A stretch of 64,000 nt of DNA from NCBI GenBank assembly GCA_051453625.1, contig JBOZIK010000001.1:205051375-205115374 (forward strand), in the 5' to 3' direction. The position numbers were made by a program, and so were the translations under genes. The notes under the pieces are model-generated. The model was not told where the DNA came from. It was given only the letters and a program-made list of their open reading frames with translations, and did no database searches. How positions within the stretch are numbered: the stretch's first letter is position 1; every line of letters starts with the position of its first letter. Positions 12,364 through 24,057 of this stretch are shown in pieces. This DNA comes from Welwitschia mirabilis (lineage: Eukaryota; Gnetophyta; Gnetopsida; Welwitschiales).

Positions 12364-13157
12364 GTTTTTAAATGTGAATCCTATAGTTTCCATTTCAAAA
12401 TAAATCTACAATTATTGGAAGAAATTTCAGAAATGAAATTAAACATCATAAACAAATGGAAGAAGGGAAAAAAAAGGGTAAAAACAATGAACAATAATAT
12501 AAAAATAGGAAAACCCTTTCGATAGCAAGCTGCATTAGCACAAGAACATATATATTCAGTCTTCTGAATAACCTTGGGCATCTCTTGTTTCCTTAATGAA
12601 ACCACTCCCAAGCTTAATCACATGGTCACATGCAAAAGGGCTTAGTGATTTGACTTAAAAAGAGGTGGATCTAATTGTAAAGGGGGAAACTTTATTTGAA
12701 TCTTTCAAATGATCTTGGTGGACATTGGTGGATTCACCACAATTTTATTCTTGAAAATTACAATGAATAGAATATTATTTGATGTGTCCTTTTTAAAATA
12801 TTAAAGTTACCCTTTTCATTAAATATAAATATAACAACGTGGCACTTGGCTCCTTTTCTACTACACTTATGTATTATAGGGGAAAGTAAATAAATGTTAG
12901 TTACATATAACATACTTTATATATAAATGGCCTAGCCAATTGATTAATTTTAATTACCACCTTAGTAAAGGTGGAAGCTCCTTAAGCTATGACAAGGTTC
13001 TAATACAATAATTAATTTACTTGTATTAAATTAATTAGGTAAAATCTCTAAGGAACTAGAGATGTTATAAATCATTAGTTTTTGTTGATATGATAGCATG
13101 CCACAGATCTCTATGATTGTATCATCTAGTATGTGTGCTCTAGCACATAACATACTC

Positions 13158-13178
13158 TATATATATATATATATATAT
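13158..13178. repeat. (TA)10 microsatellite
   Basis: An uninterrupted TA run follows CATACTC. The same TATAT-ending context (CATAACATACTCTATATATA) resembles 12909-12924 (CATAACATACTTTATATATA) about 250 bases upstream, so the run probably grew from a short local duplication. Confidence 0.85.
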
Positions 13179-14299
13179 TATGTTAAATGCCTTTTATATT
13201 CTCATGAGAGGACCCTTTTATGTTGAAAGCTTCTATGTAATTATTTTCAAATATAATATATATCTTTGCCTAGTTAATGATGTTAAAAATATAATTACAA
13301 ATACGTAAATATGGTAATGTATTACAAAATGTTAAAATATAAAGGGTTTCATAAAGGTATAGTGAGTTTTATGGTAAATCATGTTTTTTCAAATGAAAAG
13401 AATAACTTAAGAAGTAGAAGAATCTTAAGGGGAATTAATAATCCAGTAAGTCAAGAAGGTATGGTTTAGATTTCATAAAACAAATAAATAAAAGATGTGT
13501 AGAGCAAATTTGGAAGCATAAATTAGAAAATATAGTACAAATATAGAAGAAGATGATAAAATAAAAAAGGAAGTTTAATAAACTGCCATAATTACAAAAC
13601 AGGAGGAGAAGAGAAACTTAGGAAGAGTAAAAGAGGAACCATAAATGTATACATGATGGCATGATGTATTAAAGTAAAAGGGAGTAAATAAAAATTAGAT
13701 TTGAGGCTTATCTAGTAATAGTAAAATCTTTACATTCATTATTATATGCTTTTTATCCGAAGGCATAGATGTCATAGGATCTAATTAATGCAAAATTTCC
13801 CCATTAGTATAATTAACAAGTCATACCATTTTTCGAAATAATAGTAATGTAGTATGTACCTACTAAGTTATAATATTAATAGAATGGACCTTGATTCATA
13901 AGAGATTGATTAATGATATTTCTATTTATAGTAGGACATGATAGTAAAAGATAGTAGAAACATAAATGAAATGTAGATATATATGTTATTAAATAATATT
14001 GTATTAATAACATGATTATAACAAAAATACATGGGATATACATAGACAACTATGACTACTCCTAGTCCTTCTTAATGTTGTCCATGCATAAAATAAGAAT
14101 CACAATTATCAAATAATAAATCCTTGCCTAAACGACATTGGTAAGAAATGCTTAAATGATACCTAAACTAGTATAGTGACATTCTTCTATAGGTATTAGT
14201 AGCATTGTAGTGATATGATTAACATAACAATGTAATTCTTAAGTAGTATTGAAATTAGAGTAAAATTTGAAAGCTTAATTATGACATGGTAATTAAATA

Positions 14300-14361
14300 G
14301 TAATGATATTCATAATTCTTAAATCAATCTTTAATGATATTCATAATCATTAAATTAACCT
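14300..14361. repeat. 31-bp direct tandem repeat (two copies)
   Basis: The units are 14300-14330 and 14331-14361. Both contain TAATGATATTCATAAT and differ at only a few bases towards their right ends. Confidence 0.8.
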
Positions 14362-14709
14362 TTCTTTTCAGATAATAAAAACCATATGGAAAATGAAATC
14401 GAATATAAATCTTAATGACCATTAATGAATGATAAATTACTATGTTTATAATGACCTATGCAGTTCAAGAATAGAAAATAATATGGAGACTCTATCCTTA
14501 TGATTAATAAGTAGCAGGTCCCTAATCTACAGAGTGTTACATCCATAATTAGATTAAGTTAGAAGTAGAGTTGTGTAGCAAAAGCATAGTAAGTTCTATT
14601 TCAGATCTAAAACACATATACATGTATAAATAACTATTAAATGGAATGTAATAATTAACTATTCTTGATTATAGTTAACTATAATAAACCCTATATAAGG
14701 AGATTATCA

Positions 14710-14785
14710 TGATAATCCATAGATGTATAGAATGAGGTAGTGGAAATGGTAATCCATAAATGTGCCAAATGAGGAAGTGAAGAGA
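14710..14785. repeat. ~38-bp imperfect direct repeat (two copies)
   Basis: The units at about 14710-14747 and 14748-14785 share TAATCCATA, then AATGAGG and AGTG at the same spacing. The repeat sits in the AT-rich insertion and may belong to an LTR. Confidence 0.6.
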
Positions 14786-15965
14786 TATGAATAATCATTG
14801 AGATAGTAATTATCCTTAACTAATAATAATATACTTAACTTATGATTATGATGTTGATAAGCAGACCATGAATATAAAATTTTCTTAATTGACTATTAAT
14901 GATATGGATCAAGTGATTCAATCACATATGTGATATATTAATAATGGATAAGATGTTTATTTTAATCATATAGATAATGTAAATTGACCTATGATGAATG
15001 TAATACACCTCCGACAGTGGCTTATGAAAATAACATATATGTTGATATTATAGAATTAGATTCTTATATTTGTGTCATTAGTCATCAATCATCTGTACTA
15101 GATTCTGATTGATCTTAATCTTTGATTTAGTTATATATAGGGATATACATTTGGTATTTTATTAATACACATCATCTATCTATTTATTTAGTATATTTTG
15201 GATTATAAAAGGAGTAGTTTAGCATGTCCCAGCATTCAAGGAAGGTAGCCTTCAAGAAAGACATATGTATGGATAATATATGGTTAGAGATTGATCTTCA
15301 TGACTATGAATTATGATTTACCTAGATGTAGGTGTGCTTTATTGAGAAGAACATATATAGTCAACCTATGATATGTGATATGATGGTTGATTGATGGAAG
15401 ATCAACTACATGACTGATAGGTCATGTTTTACTTAATGGCAGGTGGGCCCCATAGAGGAATAAATTGTACATAGTTGATCTACAAATGATGGTATAATGC
15501 ATGATATATGTGGACAATCTTCATGGCTAGGAGTCATGTGGTTGCCTAGTGGAGGTCATACCTAGATAGTGGTATAATATGAAATCAATTTACATGATCT
15601 AGGTATGGTAAAACCAACATTGTGTATATAACCTATGAGATCATAACTTCATAGTGGTGTTTGATGTATGGTTGGATTGGAGCTTCATGAAAAACTTAAC
15701 TAGTTGTTTTCTATATTTGTATGAATATATATTATATGATGTTTTCTATTGATTTATATTGATGTTTTAATTATTTAGATCTAGCTTTTCATTAGCATGT
15801 CTACTAACTAATATGGACCATCTAGTCCTATCATACAGCTATGTGTATTAATCACAATACAAATAGTATCCAAGATAGAACTATGTATGATCTAAGTTCC
15901 TTTGAATGAGGATACATAGGTGTGGTTTCTTGTTGTAGGTTAACTAATTATTTAATTATGACTTT

Positions 15966-16065
15966 NNNNNNNNNNNNNNNNNNNNNNNNNNNNNNNNNNN
16001 NNNNNNNNNNNNNNNNNNNNNNNNNNNNNNNNNNNNNNNNNNNNNNNNNNNNNNNNNNNNNNNNN
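15966..16065. other. Assembly gap (100 N)
   Basis: This is one of five gaps of exactly 100 N, which suggests a default spacer rather than a measured size. The flanks are not duplicated here. Confidence 0.95.
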
Positions 16066-16666
16066 TTTACATCTGTATAGTATGTTCCTTATCATGACTT
16101 ACACATTTCTTTGTGTGTTTCTTATTATGATTCTACATTTTCTAAATGTTCTTAAATCAGATGTGATATGGATCAAGTGACCTATCATCATATAGTTATT
16201 CTAAGGGATAGCCTATGATAAGTTTAGAATATGTCTTTTAGTTGTAACTTAATTATTGCATTGTGCTATCTGATTATATAATTAATTAATAACTAAAAAA
16301 CTTTGAATGTAATTTGAGTAAATAATTAAGTGTGTTAGAAAATAAATCTTATGTGAATTTAAGTATTCAATCCTTATTTTGAGTAAGACAATTGAGTCTT
16401 TTAACAAGATAAATTCATGAGGAAGTGATATCTCTTTGGGATCCACTTAAATCTTCCCACTCAAAAAGAAATATTGAGTTTTATCCAATATAGGAGAAAA
16501 TGTCCTTTTGGAACTAATTTGATTTTTTTTTTAACTCCAAGTAGAATCAAAATATTTTCTCAAGCTAAATTGAAATGTATTGATAACAATGTTCTTTATT
16601 TGTATGAAATTAATATAAATAGAAGTATTAGACTTTGTCAAATCTATTTGTTTCCAATTAAATATT

Positions 16667-18640
16667 AAATAAGTTTGAATCAATTGAAGACCTTTTTGGA
16701 GTTTTTTCCCTCACAACAATAAGAATCTACATAATTAACATCTTAAGTTGCATCTATCAAGACTTCCTTTATTTCTCAAAATTTGAGATCTCTTTCTCCA
16801 CCTATAGGATTAGGTCAAAAAGATCTGATATAATTCACATGTGAAGAACATTTTGCAACTTATCTTATATAGCCTAAGTCTTTTTCCAAAGAATTGGAGG
16901 AAGATATGATAGATTACCTCTACAGACCTTTAAATCTATAAGGGATAAGATTTAAACTTGTCTACAAATGAAGATGTTTTAGAGCTACAAAATCAAAATA
17001 CATGTTTAAAAATTATAAAGGAGTTCTTGAGATTATAATTAATTCAAAAGAAGAGAAATCTAAGAAAATGTAGTAAGAAATGGCTAGAGTAATAAAGGAT
17101 ATTCATATTTCTAGGCGTCCTATAAGAAAATAAGTATAAATTTAAATATATCCTATGAATACATTATAAAGTTAGAAATACCTCGAGAAGATTAAAAAAA
17201 ATTAGAAGCCTTACCAAGTAAAAGATTAAACATGTTGGTCTCTTTACTATAGAATATAGACTCAACTAAGAAGTCTGATGTCAAATGCATAGAGCATTGA
17301 CAAAAAATTATTACATTAATACATAATGGAGGTTCTCTACTATTGAATAAATAATATTCAAAACAAAATTATGAAATATATGAAAATATAGGAAGAGGCT
17401 AAAAATGTAGACAACAAGAAGTGAGACTGTAAACTCTATTGATACTTACTAGTTTATATTAGAAGTAAATAAAAGGCATATTAATAAGATATTAGAATAA
17501 AATAGAACTCTAAATATAAATTATAAGGAGTGGATCCTTTAACTTAGTAATTCTCTATTTCATTCCTTTAAAATCTAACATCTGATCTTGCATTTTTGGA
17601 AATAAAAGATGAAAGGTAAAGAGTAGTAAGCTTAATATAATAATATCCAAAATAATATCTTATCTCTTTCCACTTTTGTTATTAAAATCAAAAATATAAT
17701 GAATAAATTAGTTTTTAATACTATAAGAGATCTTGTACACATTTGAAGAATGACTTTAAATTGATATATTTTGAACCTAATCAGATAATTATTAAAAATC
17801 TAGAAAAGGAAACTATGCAATTAATTTAGCATTTACAACTCATGGAGGTAAGGCTTAGAAAACAAATCATCTTTAGGCATGAGGAATTAGTAGTCCCCTA
17901 AATCCTTCATTACTATCCTTAGAAGTTATTATGATTTTATTGATTAATTTTAAGAGTAATTAGATAATGTTATTCGGAAGACTTCTAGGGGATGGTAAAA
18001 AATTAATAGATTTTTTATACTAGTTATAATGAACTAACTCTTTTGAAAAATGAATGTGCATCGAAAAAGAATGAAGTATCTATGAGGGAACTTTAAAATA
18101 TTATAAAAAATATATTATTAATTTCGCAAAATAATAGAGGAATGTAGGATAGATGTAAACCTTTTGTAGTATATTCCTAAGATTTCTAACAATTTTATTT
18201 ACTTAGAGATTAAATTGTAAGTAATATGACTATGCTTAGAGGCATATTTGTAGGTATATTTTTAAAATTGGAGACCAATGACGCTCCCAAAGTATATAAA
18301 ATTCTATTAAGGTAAACATCAAAAGAAATTCTAAGGGTAGAATCTATATTAGAACCAAAATCACCTTCTACTATTAAAACAAAAAGAGACAAACCTAATA
18401 ATTAAAGGTCCCTTTAAGAATAAGAGGTAGAGTAAAAAAGGTAATCATAAAAATTAAAAAGCTATATGATATAGAAATGATAAAATTAAATGATTTATTT
18501 TCACAATAGGAACAAATGAAAATCATGACTAATTTAGAGCTAGAAAAGAAATTAGTTGAATTGGCTAACCAAATGGATGAATTTGAATCCAGTAAAGAAT
18601 GTGCTTTTGTCTCTAAGAGGAGAATTGAAAAATAATAATA
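16667..18640 (+). pseudogene. Third ORF of Element 1, C-terminal part (coiled-coil rich)
   Basis: This is the continuation of the sense third ORF after the insertion. It aligns with Element 2 from 33500 down to 31650 on the minus strand, including short matches around 16690 (TTTGGAGTT), 17220-17310, 17395-17450 and 17680-18300. The best-kept DNA is 17860-18010, which matches 32165-32320 inverted. The end reads MTNLELEKKLVELANQMDEF (about 18520-18580), a charged heptad-like stretch matching QLAKKLEEMI of Element 2, and stops at a TAA pair near 18633. No catalytic motif is seen. Position suggests an env-site extra protein, but no signal peptide or membrane segment supports an envelope. Stops are frequent. 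Confidence 0.6.
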
Positions 18641-19088
18641 TTATTTTCTATCATATGTATCTTTTGGTTTATTTTGTTAAGAAAGTAATAAATACTTGAT
18701 CATATGTATAATTTCATTAATATTAAAAATTTATTATGTCCAAAATTCATGTTTTCCAAATTATTAGCAAGTATTTCTTTTTAATTATTTAACTTAGAAT
18801 ATTAGTAGATTAGCACATACAAATTATGATATTAATATTATTACAAGTGCAAAGTTCCACTTAGAGTGGGAAGAACAAAAAAGACCAAAATAGTAGGAAT
18901 ATGATAACAACCTTAACTATAAAGCTACTTTCTTAGAAGAAGAAATAAAGCAGCCTAACAAAATTTGGAAAGAATCAAGAAGTAAAAAGAGTACATCATT
19001 AGCTTATAGGGGGTATTTTAACAAAAAAGAAATATTAAAGAAGAAATTTGGGGCTACAACTAAAATAATAAACTTACGAATACATCCT
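18641..19088 (+). other. Region between the third ORF and the 3' LTR, Element 1
   Basis: It is mostly AT-rich. A short frame at about 18860-19078 reads with few stops (for example NLNYKATFLEEEIKQPNKIW, and a Lys-rich end). I do not recognise it, and Element 2 has no clearly matching frame at 31180-31450. It may be chance, a remnant, or an extension of the third ORF. Confidence 0.3.
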
Positions 19089-19100
19089 AAAAAGTAAAGA
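19089..19100 (+). other. Polypurine tract of Element 1
   Basis: AAAAAGTAAAGA lies immediately before the TG start of the 3' LTR. Element 2 has CTAAAAAGGA at the same place (31171-31180, minus). This is where second-strand DNA synthesis would be primed. Confidence 0.6.
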
Positions 19101-19659
19101 TGATCAATATCTCTAGAATTTCAATGCTATCTATAAAGGAAAGCACATATTGCTATTATTAAAATTTTGTATATCAATCAATGTTATTAACTAAAAAGAT
19201 AAGAATCCAAATTACTAATTACTATATCTCTATTTACATACTAAAAATTAGTATAGACTTAATTTTTTTAAATAATATTTTGTTTTTAATTTACTTGTAT
19301 TTATGTAGCTAATCATAAATTAGGAATATATAACAACACTCAGAAATAAGTATTGTATTCAACTTTGATGCAGATTTTCATATGTGTTTTCTATTTTTTT
19401 CCCCTAATAATGTATGATATGTATATAGTAAATGATCATCAATATTCAACCTAAAATATTATCAAAGTTGATCATGATAATAAGTTTTGAACTAAATAGG
19501 TTGAAGATTTGATTATATTTGTAAATTTCTTAGGAAATTATTATTTCATGAAATAAATGATTTAAGCTTATTTAGGTTAATAGTATCATAGCTTTATACA
19601 TTTTTAGAGCACTAATTTCTAATATTTTTAGTATTTTTTACAAATATAAGCTTTTATCA
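19101..19659 (+). repeat. 3' LTR of Element 1
   Basis: It aligns with 95-670; a stretch of ~145 bases (around 19305-19450 against 302-448) differs at roughly 15% by eye. It starts TGATCAATATC and ends CTTTTATCA. Element 2 (30623-31169, inverted) shares the same end. Confidence 0.8.
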
Positions 19660-19827
19660 TGTAGTTATATCATTATGNNNNNNNNNNNNNNNNNNNNNNN
19701 NNNNNNNNNNNNNNNNNNNNNNNNNNNNNNNNNNNNNNNNNNNNNNNNNNNNNNNNNNNNNNNNNNNNNNNNNNNNNTTAGTATTTTTTACAAATATAAG
19801 CTTTTATCATGTAGTTATATCATTATG
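19628..19827. other. Gap with identical 50-bp flanks (assembly join)
   Basis: The 50 bases before the 100-N gap (19628-19677) are identical to the 50 bases after it (19778-19827). Two overlapping contig ends were set side by side without merging. The true sequence probably has one copy and no gap. Confidence 0.9.
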
Positions 19828-20469
19828 TCTTCACTAGTATTAGCCTTGCTTTCATACACCTAAAGGAAAATCATATTTATGATTTTGTTACCCCCTCCCT
19901 TCTTAAGTTGGATCATTAGATCTATTAGGCAAGAATGCTTGAAGATTAATCTATGCATTAATTAATTTAAACTAGAGGATTTAAATATTTAGTTACTTTA
20001 TAAATGAATTCTGATGAGAGACAAGAGCTGCATTAGAGATGTGGTTTTTATTTTCTTAAAGGTTTGTTACATATCTCATGCCATAAGTTCCTAAGGTCCA
20101 TTACCATAATGAGCTAGAATGTTATTAATCTTATTGGTAAGCTAATCATTTTAAGAGAATATTTTATTTAATTAAGAATCTAAGTCACAAACACAAGTAT
20201 CCACTCTTTTTTTTAATTATTTACTAGCATGTTTAATGAATCCTTAATGCCATAAAATTTTTAAGACACCATGATTAAAATAAATGGACTATTAGATATG
20301 TTGGATAATCACACTAATGGTTTACTAGTTATTTAACTTCAAATATTAACCTATTAATAAATATATTTATGTCCTTAGTTAAAGGATTTATTATTAAAAA
20401 ATTATATGGGGCCTATTAGTAAGAAGTCAAAGTTGAAAATGCATGAAGTGTATTATTAAAGGTACTATA
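19828..20469. other. Spacer right of Element 1
   Basis: AT-rich, with no gene or repeat recognised. AACATCAAAG-like words begin to appear after about 20460, where the minisatellite starts. Confidence 0.5.
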
Positions 20470-22680
20470 ACATCAAAGAAAGTACAATTTTGAAGAAGCG
20501 CAACATCGAAGTAACTATGACATCAGAGGAAGTGTAATGTTGGAAGGAGTATAAGATCAGAGGAAAGTAACATTAAATCTAGTGAAACATTATGGATCAA
20601 TTGCAACATTTGAAAAAAAAGTGTAACATTATACCTAGTGCAATATGAAAGTAGTATAACATCAAGGATTAGTGTAAAACTAGAAACCTAGTAACATTGG
20701 ATTTAGTATGATGTTAATGATCTAGGATGATATTAAAGCTTATCTAGCTTTAAAGTCCCAATGTTATGTTAAGGATATGAAGAAACATCATATCTCTAGA
20801 TTAACATTAAACCTACTATAACATCAAGGATAGTATAAAAATAGGATTTAGTGCGATGTTAGGTCAAGTGTAATGTTATAAGCCTAATAAAATGTCATAG
20901 GTAATGAAACATTAAGCCTAATGTGATGTTTAGATCTATTGTGATGTTGAGAAACTAGTGCAATACCAAGGCCAATGTGATATTAGGGATCTACTATAAT
21001 GTTAGATGTATTATGATAAGGTTGGTGCAACATTAGAGTAAGTAAAACATTGAGCCTTGTGTGATGTTAGAAATGTAATACAAAATTAGGTCTAGTACAA
21101 TATCAAAGATACTTATTGTTAAGCATGGAAAGTGTGATGTTAGAGACATTAACGCATGACATCAAGGACATGGAGGTGTAATATTAAAGTTATAAGTATG
21201 ATGTCAAGCATGAGAACTTTGGCATCAAAGCCATGATGTCTAACATTGAAGACATAAAGACATGAAATTATAACATTAGATAAGTAAGTACAACATTACA
21301 GATGCAAGTGTAACATTGGAGATAAGTGCAATGTCGGAGACTTGAGTATGACAATGAATAGAAAAGTATAATATCAAACATGAAAATGTAACATAAAAGG
21401 TAAGTATGACATCAGAGACATAAGTGTGATATTTAAAAAACAAGTATGATTTTAGGTAGGTAAATGTAACATCAAATATGGGAGTATAACATTAAAGGTA
21501 AGTGGAATGTAAAATACATGAGTGAAATGTCAAGGAAACAAGTGTAACATTGAATATGGAAGTGCAACATGGGAGGTAAGTATGATATCACATACATAAG
21601 TGCAATATTGGATAAGTAAGTATAACATCAGACATGAAACCACAACATTATAGAAAAGTATGATGTTATAGATATAAGTGTAATGTCAAGTAGAAAAGTA
21701 TAATATTAGACATGGGAGTATAACATCAAAGCTAAGTATGATGTCAAAGACATAAATGTAACTTTTGATAGATAAGTATAACATTTGATAGATAAGTATA
21801 ACATCATCTATGAGATTATCATATTAGAGACAAGTGTGATACTAGTAATATGGATGTTACATTGAATAGGGAAATATGACATCAAACATGGAAGTATGAC
21901 ATTAAAGACAATTGTGGTATTTAAGATATCAGTGTAACATCAAGTAAGAGAGTAAAATGCTAGACATGTAAGAACAACATTAGAGGTAAGTACAACATTA
22001 AATACATGAGTGCCACATAAGTAAGAAAAGTATAACACTAGATATGGAAGTGTGAAATTAGTATCAAATGCAATATTACAAGAAAGAATAACATCAAATA
22101 CATAAGTGTGATGTTGGGTAGACAAGTTAAGTAAGTGTAACATTAGATATGGAAGTATAACATCAAAGGAAAATGTAATGGTAAAAAAATGTACATGATG
22201 TTAGTTAGGCAAGTGTAACATCGAACATGGGATTACAACATCCAAGGTAGTAAAACATTAGAGATATGAGTGCAACATTAAGTATAAAAGTGCAACATTC
22301 AACATGGGATTATGACATTAAAAGAAACTATGATGTTGAATACATATGAATGAAATTAGATAGGAAAGTGTAAAAATAGACATAGGAGTATGATGTTAAA
22401 AGTAAGTGTGACAGTAGAGGTAAGTGCNNNNNNNNNNNNNNNNGTGTAAAATTAGATAGGAAAGTATGACATTGGATAGGCAAGTATGATGTTGGACATG
22501 GAAGTGTGACATTAGGCATAAGTATAATATTAGAGACATAAGTATGATATTAGACATGGGAGTATAATATTAGAGGTAAGTATGATGTCAAAGATATAAC
22601 TACAATGTTGAGAATGAAAGTATTACATCAAATATGGGTGTGATGTTGGAGGTAAGTATGACATAGATGACATTGACCTC
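20470..22680. repeat. Higher-order minisatellite, ~20-bp subunits in ~80-bp units
   Basis: About 2.2 kb of degenerate subunits built on AAGTGTAACAT. From about 21290 rightwards the subunits follow a four-part order by their variable ends: a GATAGGCAA type, an ACATGGAA type, an AGGTAA type and an ACATAA type, then repeat. The left part (20470-21250) is less regular and shows longer spacing. A 16-base gap (22428-22443) lies inside. Short frames here are by-products of the repeat. Related subunits lie in inverse orientation at 30360-30622. Confidence 0.85.
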
Positions 22681-24057
22681 CATATAGTAATATTAAGCAT
22701 AGAGTAAAATCCCTATATTGGGGCTATATATTTACTTTAGCATTATTATTTCTTATTTATATACTCATTTAACAATTGAAAGTAAAAATGGAATTAGTCT
22801 TTTAATACATATAAATAATGCAAAAACTCTCTATAAAAATATAGTGAAAAACTAATATTTTTAAAACTTGACTTTATATTTGAGAACTAATGTTAAACAA
22901 AATCTAAAATGGCTTTGATTCAAATAGTTTCATAATAATATTTTAAAGTAACATATGATTGGTTCCATTTTAACTTCCTTTTACTTATCATAGATTTATT
23001 TTACATTGAAAGATATAATGCATTATTCATACTAAAATTATCAAATGATAAGTCAATGATGCAAATATATTTTGATTATCTAGCCATCACAACTTTTTTT
23101 AATGGTGTTTTGGCCTCAAACTTAGGATATTATTATATTTAAATTACAATTTCCTACTTCAAAATTACTATGATACCAATTTTAATGTTTAGTTTAATCA
23201 CTTTTAAAGGCTTAAAAAGATTTAAAGGTAAGAATTAAATATAAATTTTGAAATGCATCTTAATCATAATAACTAATAATTTAAAAAGAACTACATGATA
23301 TCTATTAATTTATTAACATTACACGTTCTCTTCTAAGGCTTCAAATCTTGTACTTGTGGTCAAACTTAAATACAAGAACTATAATCTTATTTCCTCTGCT
23401 AGGACCCTTAGAGATTAGCTAAAGTTATTACTAGTTACATCCACCTAGTGTATCCACTCCTACATAATGTTATAGATTTTTATCTTAGTGAAAACATACT
23501 TGAAATAGTTTTCATTTAGGAACATCCCTTTAGAATAATGGTAGTTAACTATAACAATCTAGTTCTTAATTATTTATCATGCATAATAGTTATTTGATTA
23601 AAAACTTAATAAAACAAGGTTCTAGGACATTATACTTTTTTTTTTTTGTTTTTTTCAAATATTCTTAACTATTCTTTTCTACTCATATGAGAATAGAGGA
23701 TTTTAATGTTCCTTTGAAGAAATGATTTTATACTTCTAGTGATTAAAAACCTTCTTTTTCTTCACTAACTGTAATCAATGATAACCTATTCTCTTCATTC
23801 ACATGGAGTGTCCCCCAAGAAACTATGTCATCTAATTCTAGAAGTGGGAAGATATGTATCTCCATTAATTTTTATTTTCCTTTAAAATTTTTTTAAGGAA
23901 TACATTATTAAATATTCTACATGTTATATGTTCTTGTAAGTTCCTAATTATTTATTATAAACTTCATCATTTTAATTGCAAATCTAAATGCGTATTCTAA
24001 TTATAGCCTCAATATAAGTCATGCATTATATCAAACTTAAAAAAAATTTCCTTTTTA
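22681..24057. other. AT-rich spacer, nothing recognised
   Basis: No reading frame, LTR edge or clear repeat was found. A T-run of 11 lies at about 23636-23647. Confidence 0.4.

Larger units (their letters stand above)
9557..16666. mobile_element. ~7.1 kb insertion of unknown type inside the third ORF of Element 1
   Basis: Alignment with Element 2 breaks at about 9556 and resumes at about 16667-16680, while Element 2 runs straight through (33530 to 33500). The inserted DNA begins TGTAATACCTC, a start typical of chromovirus LTRs. AAATA occurs just before it (9552-9556) and again at 16667-16671, a possible 5-bp target duplication. The right end (AATATT) is not a good LTR end. No pol domain was found inside. 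The content is AT-rich: TAAT-rich sequence at 9600-10720, (TA)n runs at 12346-12363 and 13158-13178, a 31-bp direct repeat at 14300-14361 and a ~38-bp one at 14710-14785. A 100-N gap of unknown size (15966-16065) may hide part of it. Confidence 0.5.
95..19659 (+). mobile_element. Element 1: Ty3/Gypsy Tat-like retrotransposon, family A, degenerate
   Basis: A full-length but dead LTR retrotransposon. In order it holds a 5' LTR (95-670), gag, protease, RT, RNase H and integrase (749-5760), an antisense ORF (6880-7507), a sense third ORF (9000-9556 and 16667-18640) and a 3' LTR (19101-19659). RNase H directly before integrase places it in Ty3/Gypsy. The lack of a visible chromodomain, the integrase C-terminus (LDE..R..A) and the extra ORFs point to the plant non-chromovirus OTA clade (Tat/Athila). 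Element 2 on the other strand is a second copy with the same order. The LTRs differ at about 15% of bases in one ~145-base stretch counted by eye, so insertion is old. A ~7.1 kb insertion (9557-16666) splits the third ORF. All genes carry many stops. Confidence 0.85.

Noticed and set aside
12083-12611. Host gene exon on the minus strand (several overlapping frames)
   Set aside because: The frames are short and lack any recognisable domain, and no splice-linked exon was found. The stretch contains a microsatellite.
16440-19090. Endogenous pararetrovirus (caulimovirid) remnant
   Set aside because: First considered because of the isolated Lys-rich frames. Alignment of 16667-18640 with the third ORF of Element 2 explains the region as part of a Gypsy element.
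20470-22680. CRISPR-like array
   Set aside because: Subunits are degenerate and contiguous with no conserved-repeat/unique-spacer pattern, no cas genes, and the context is a plant genome. It is a minisatellite.
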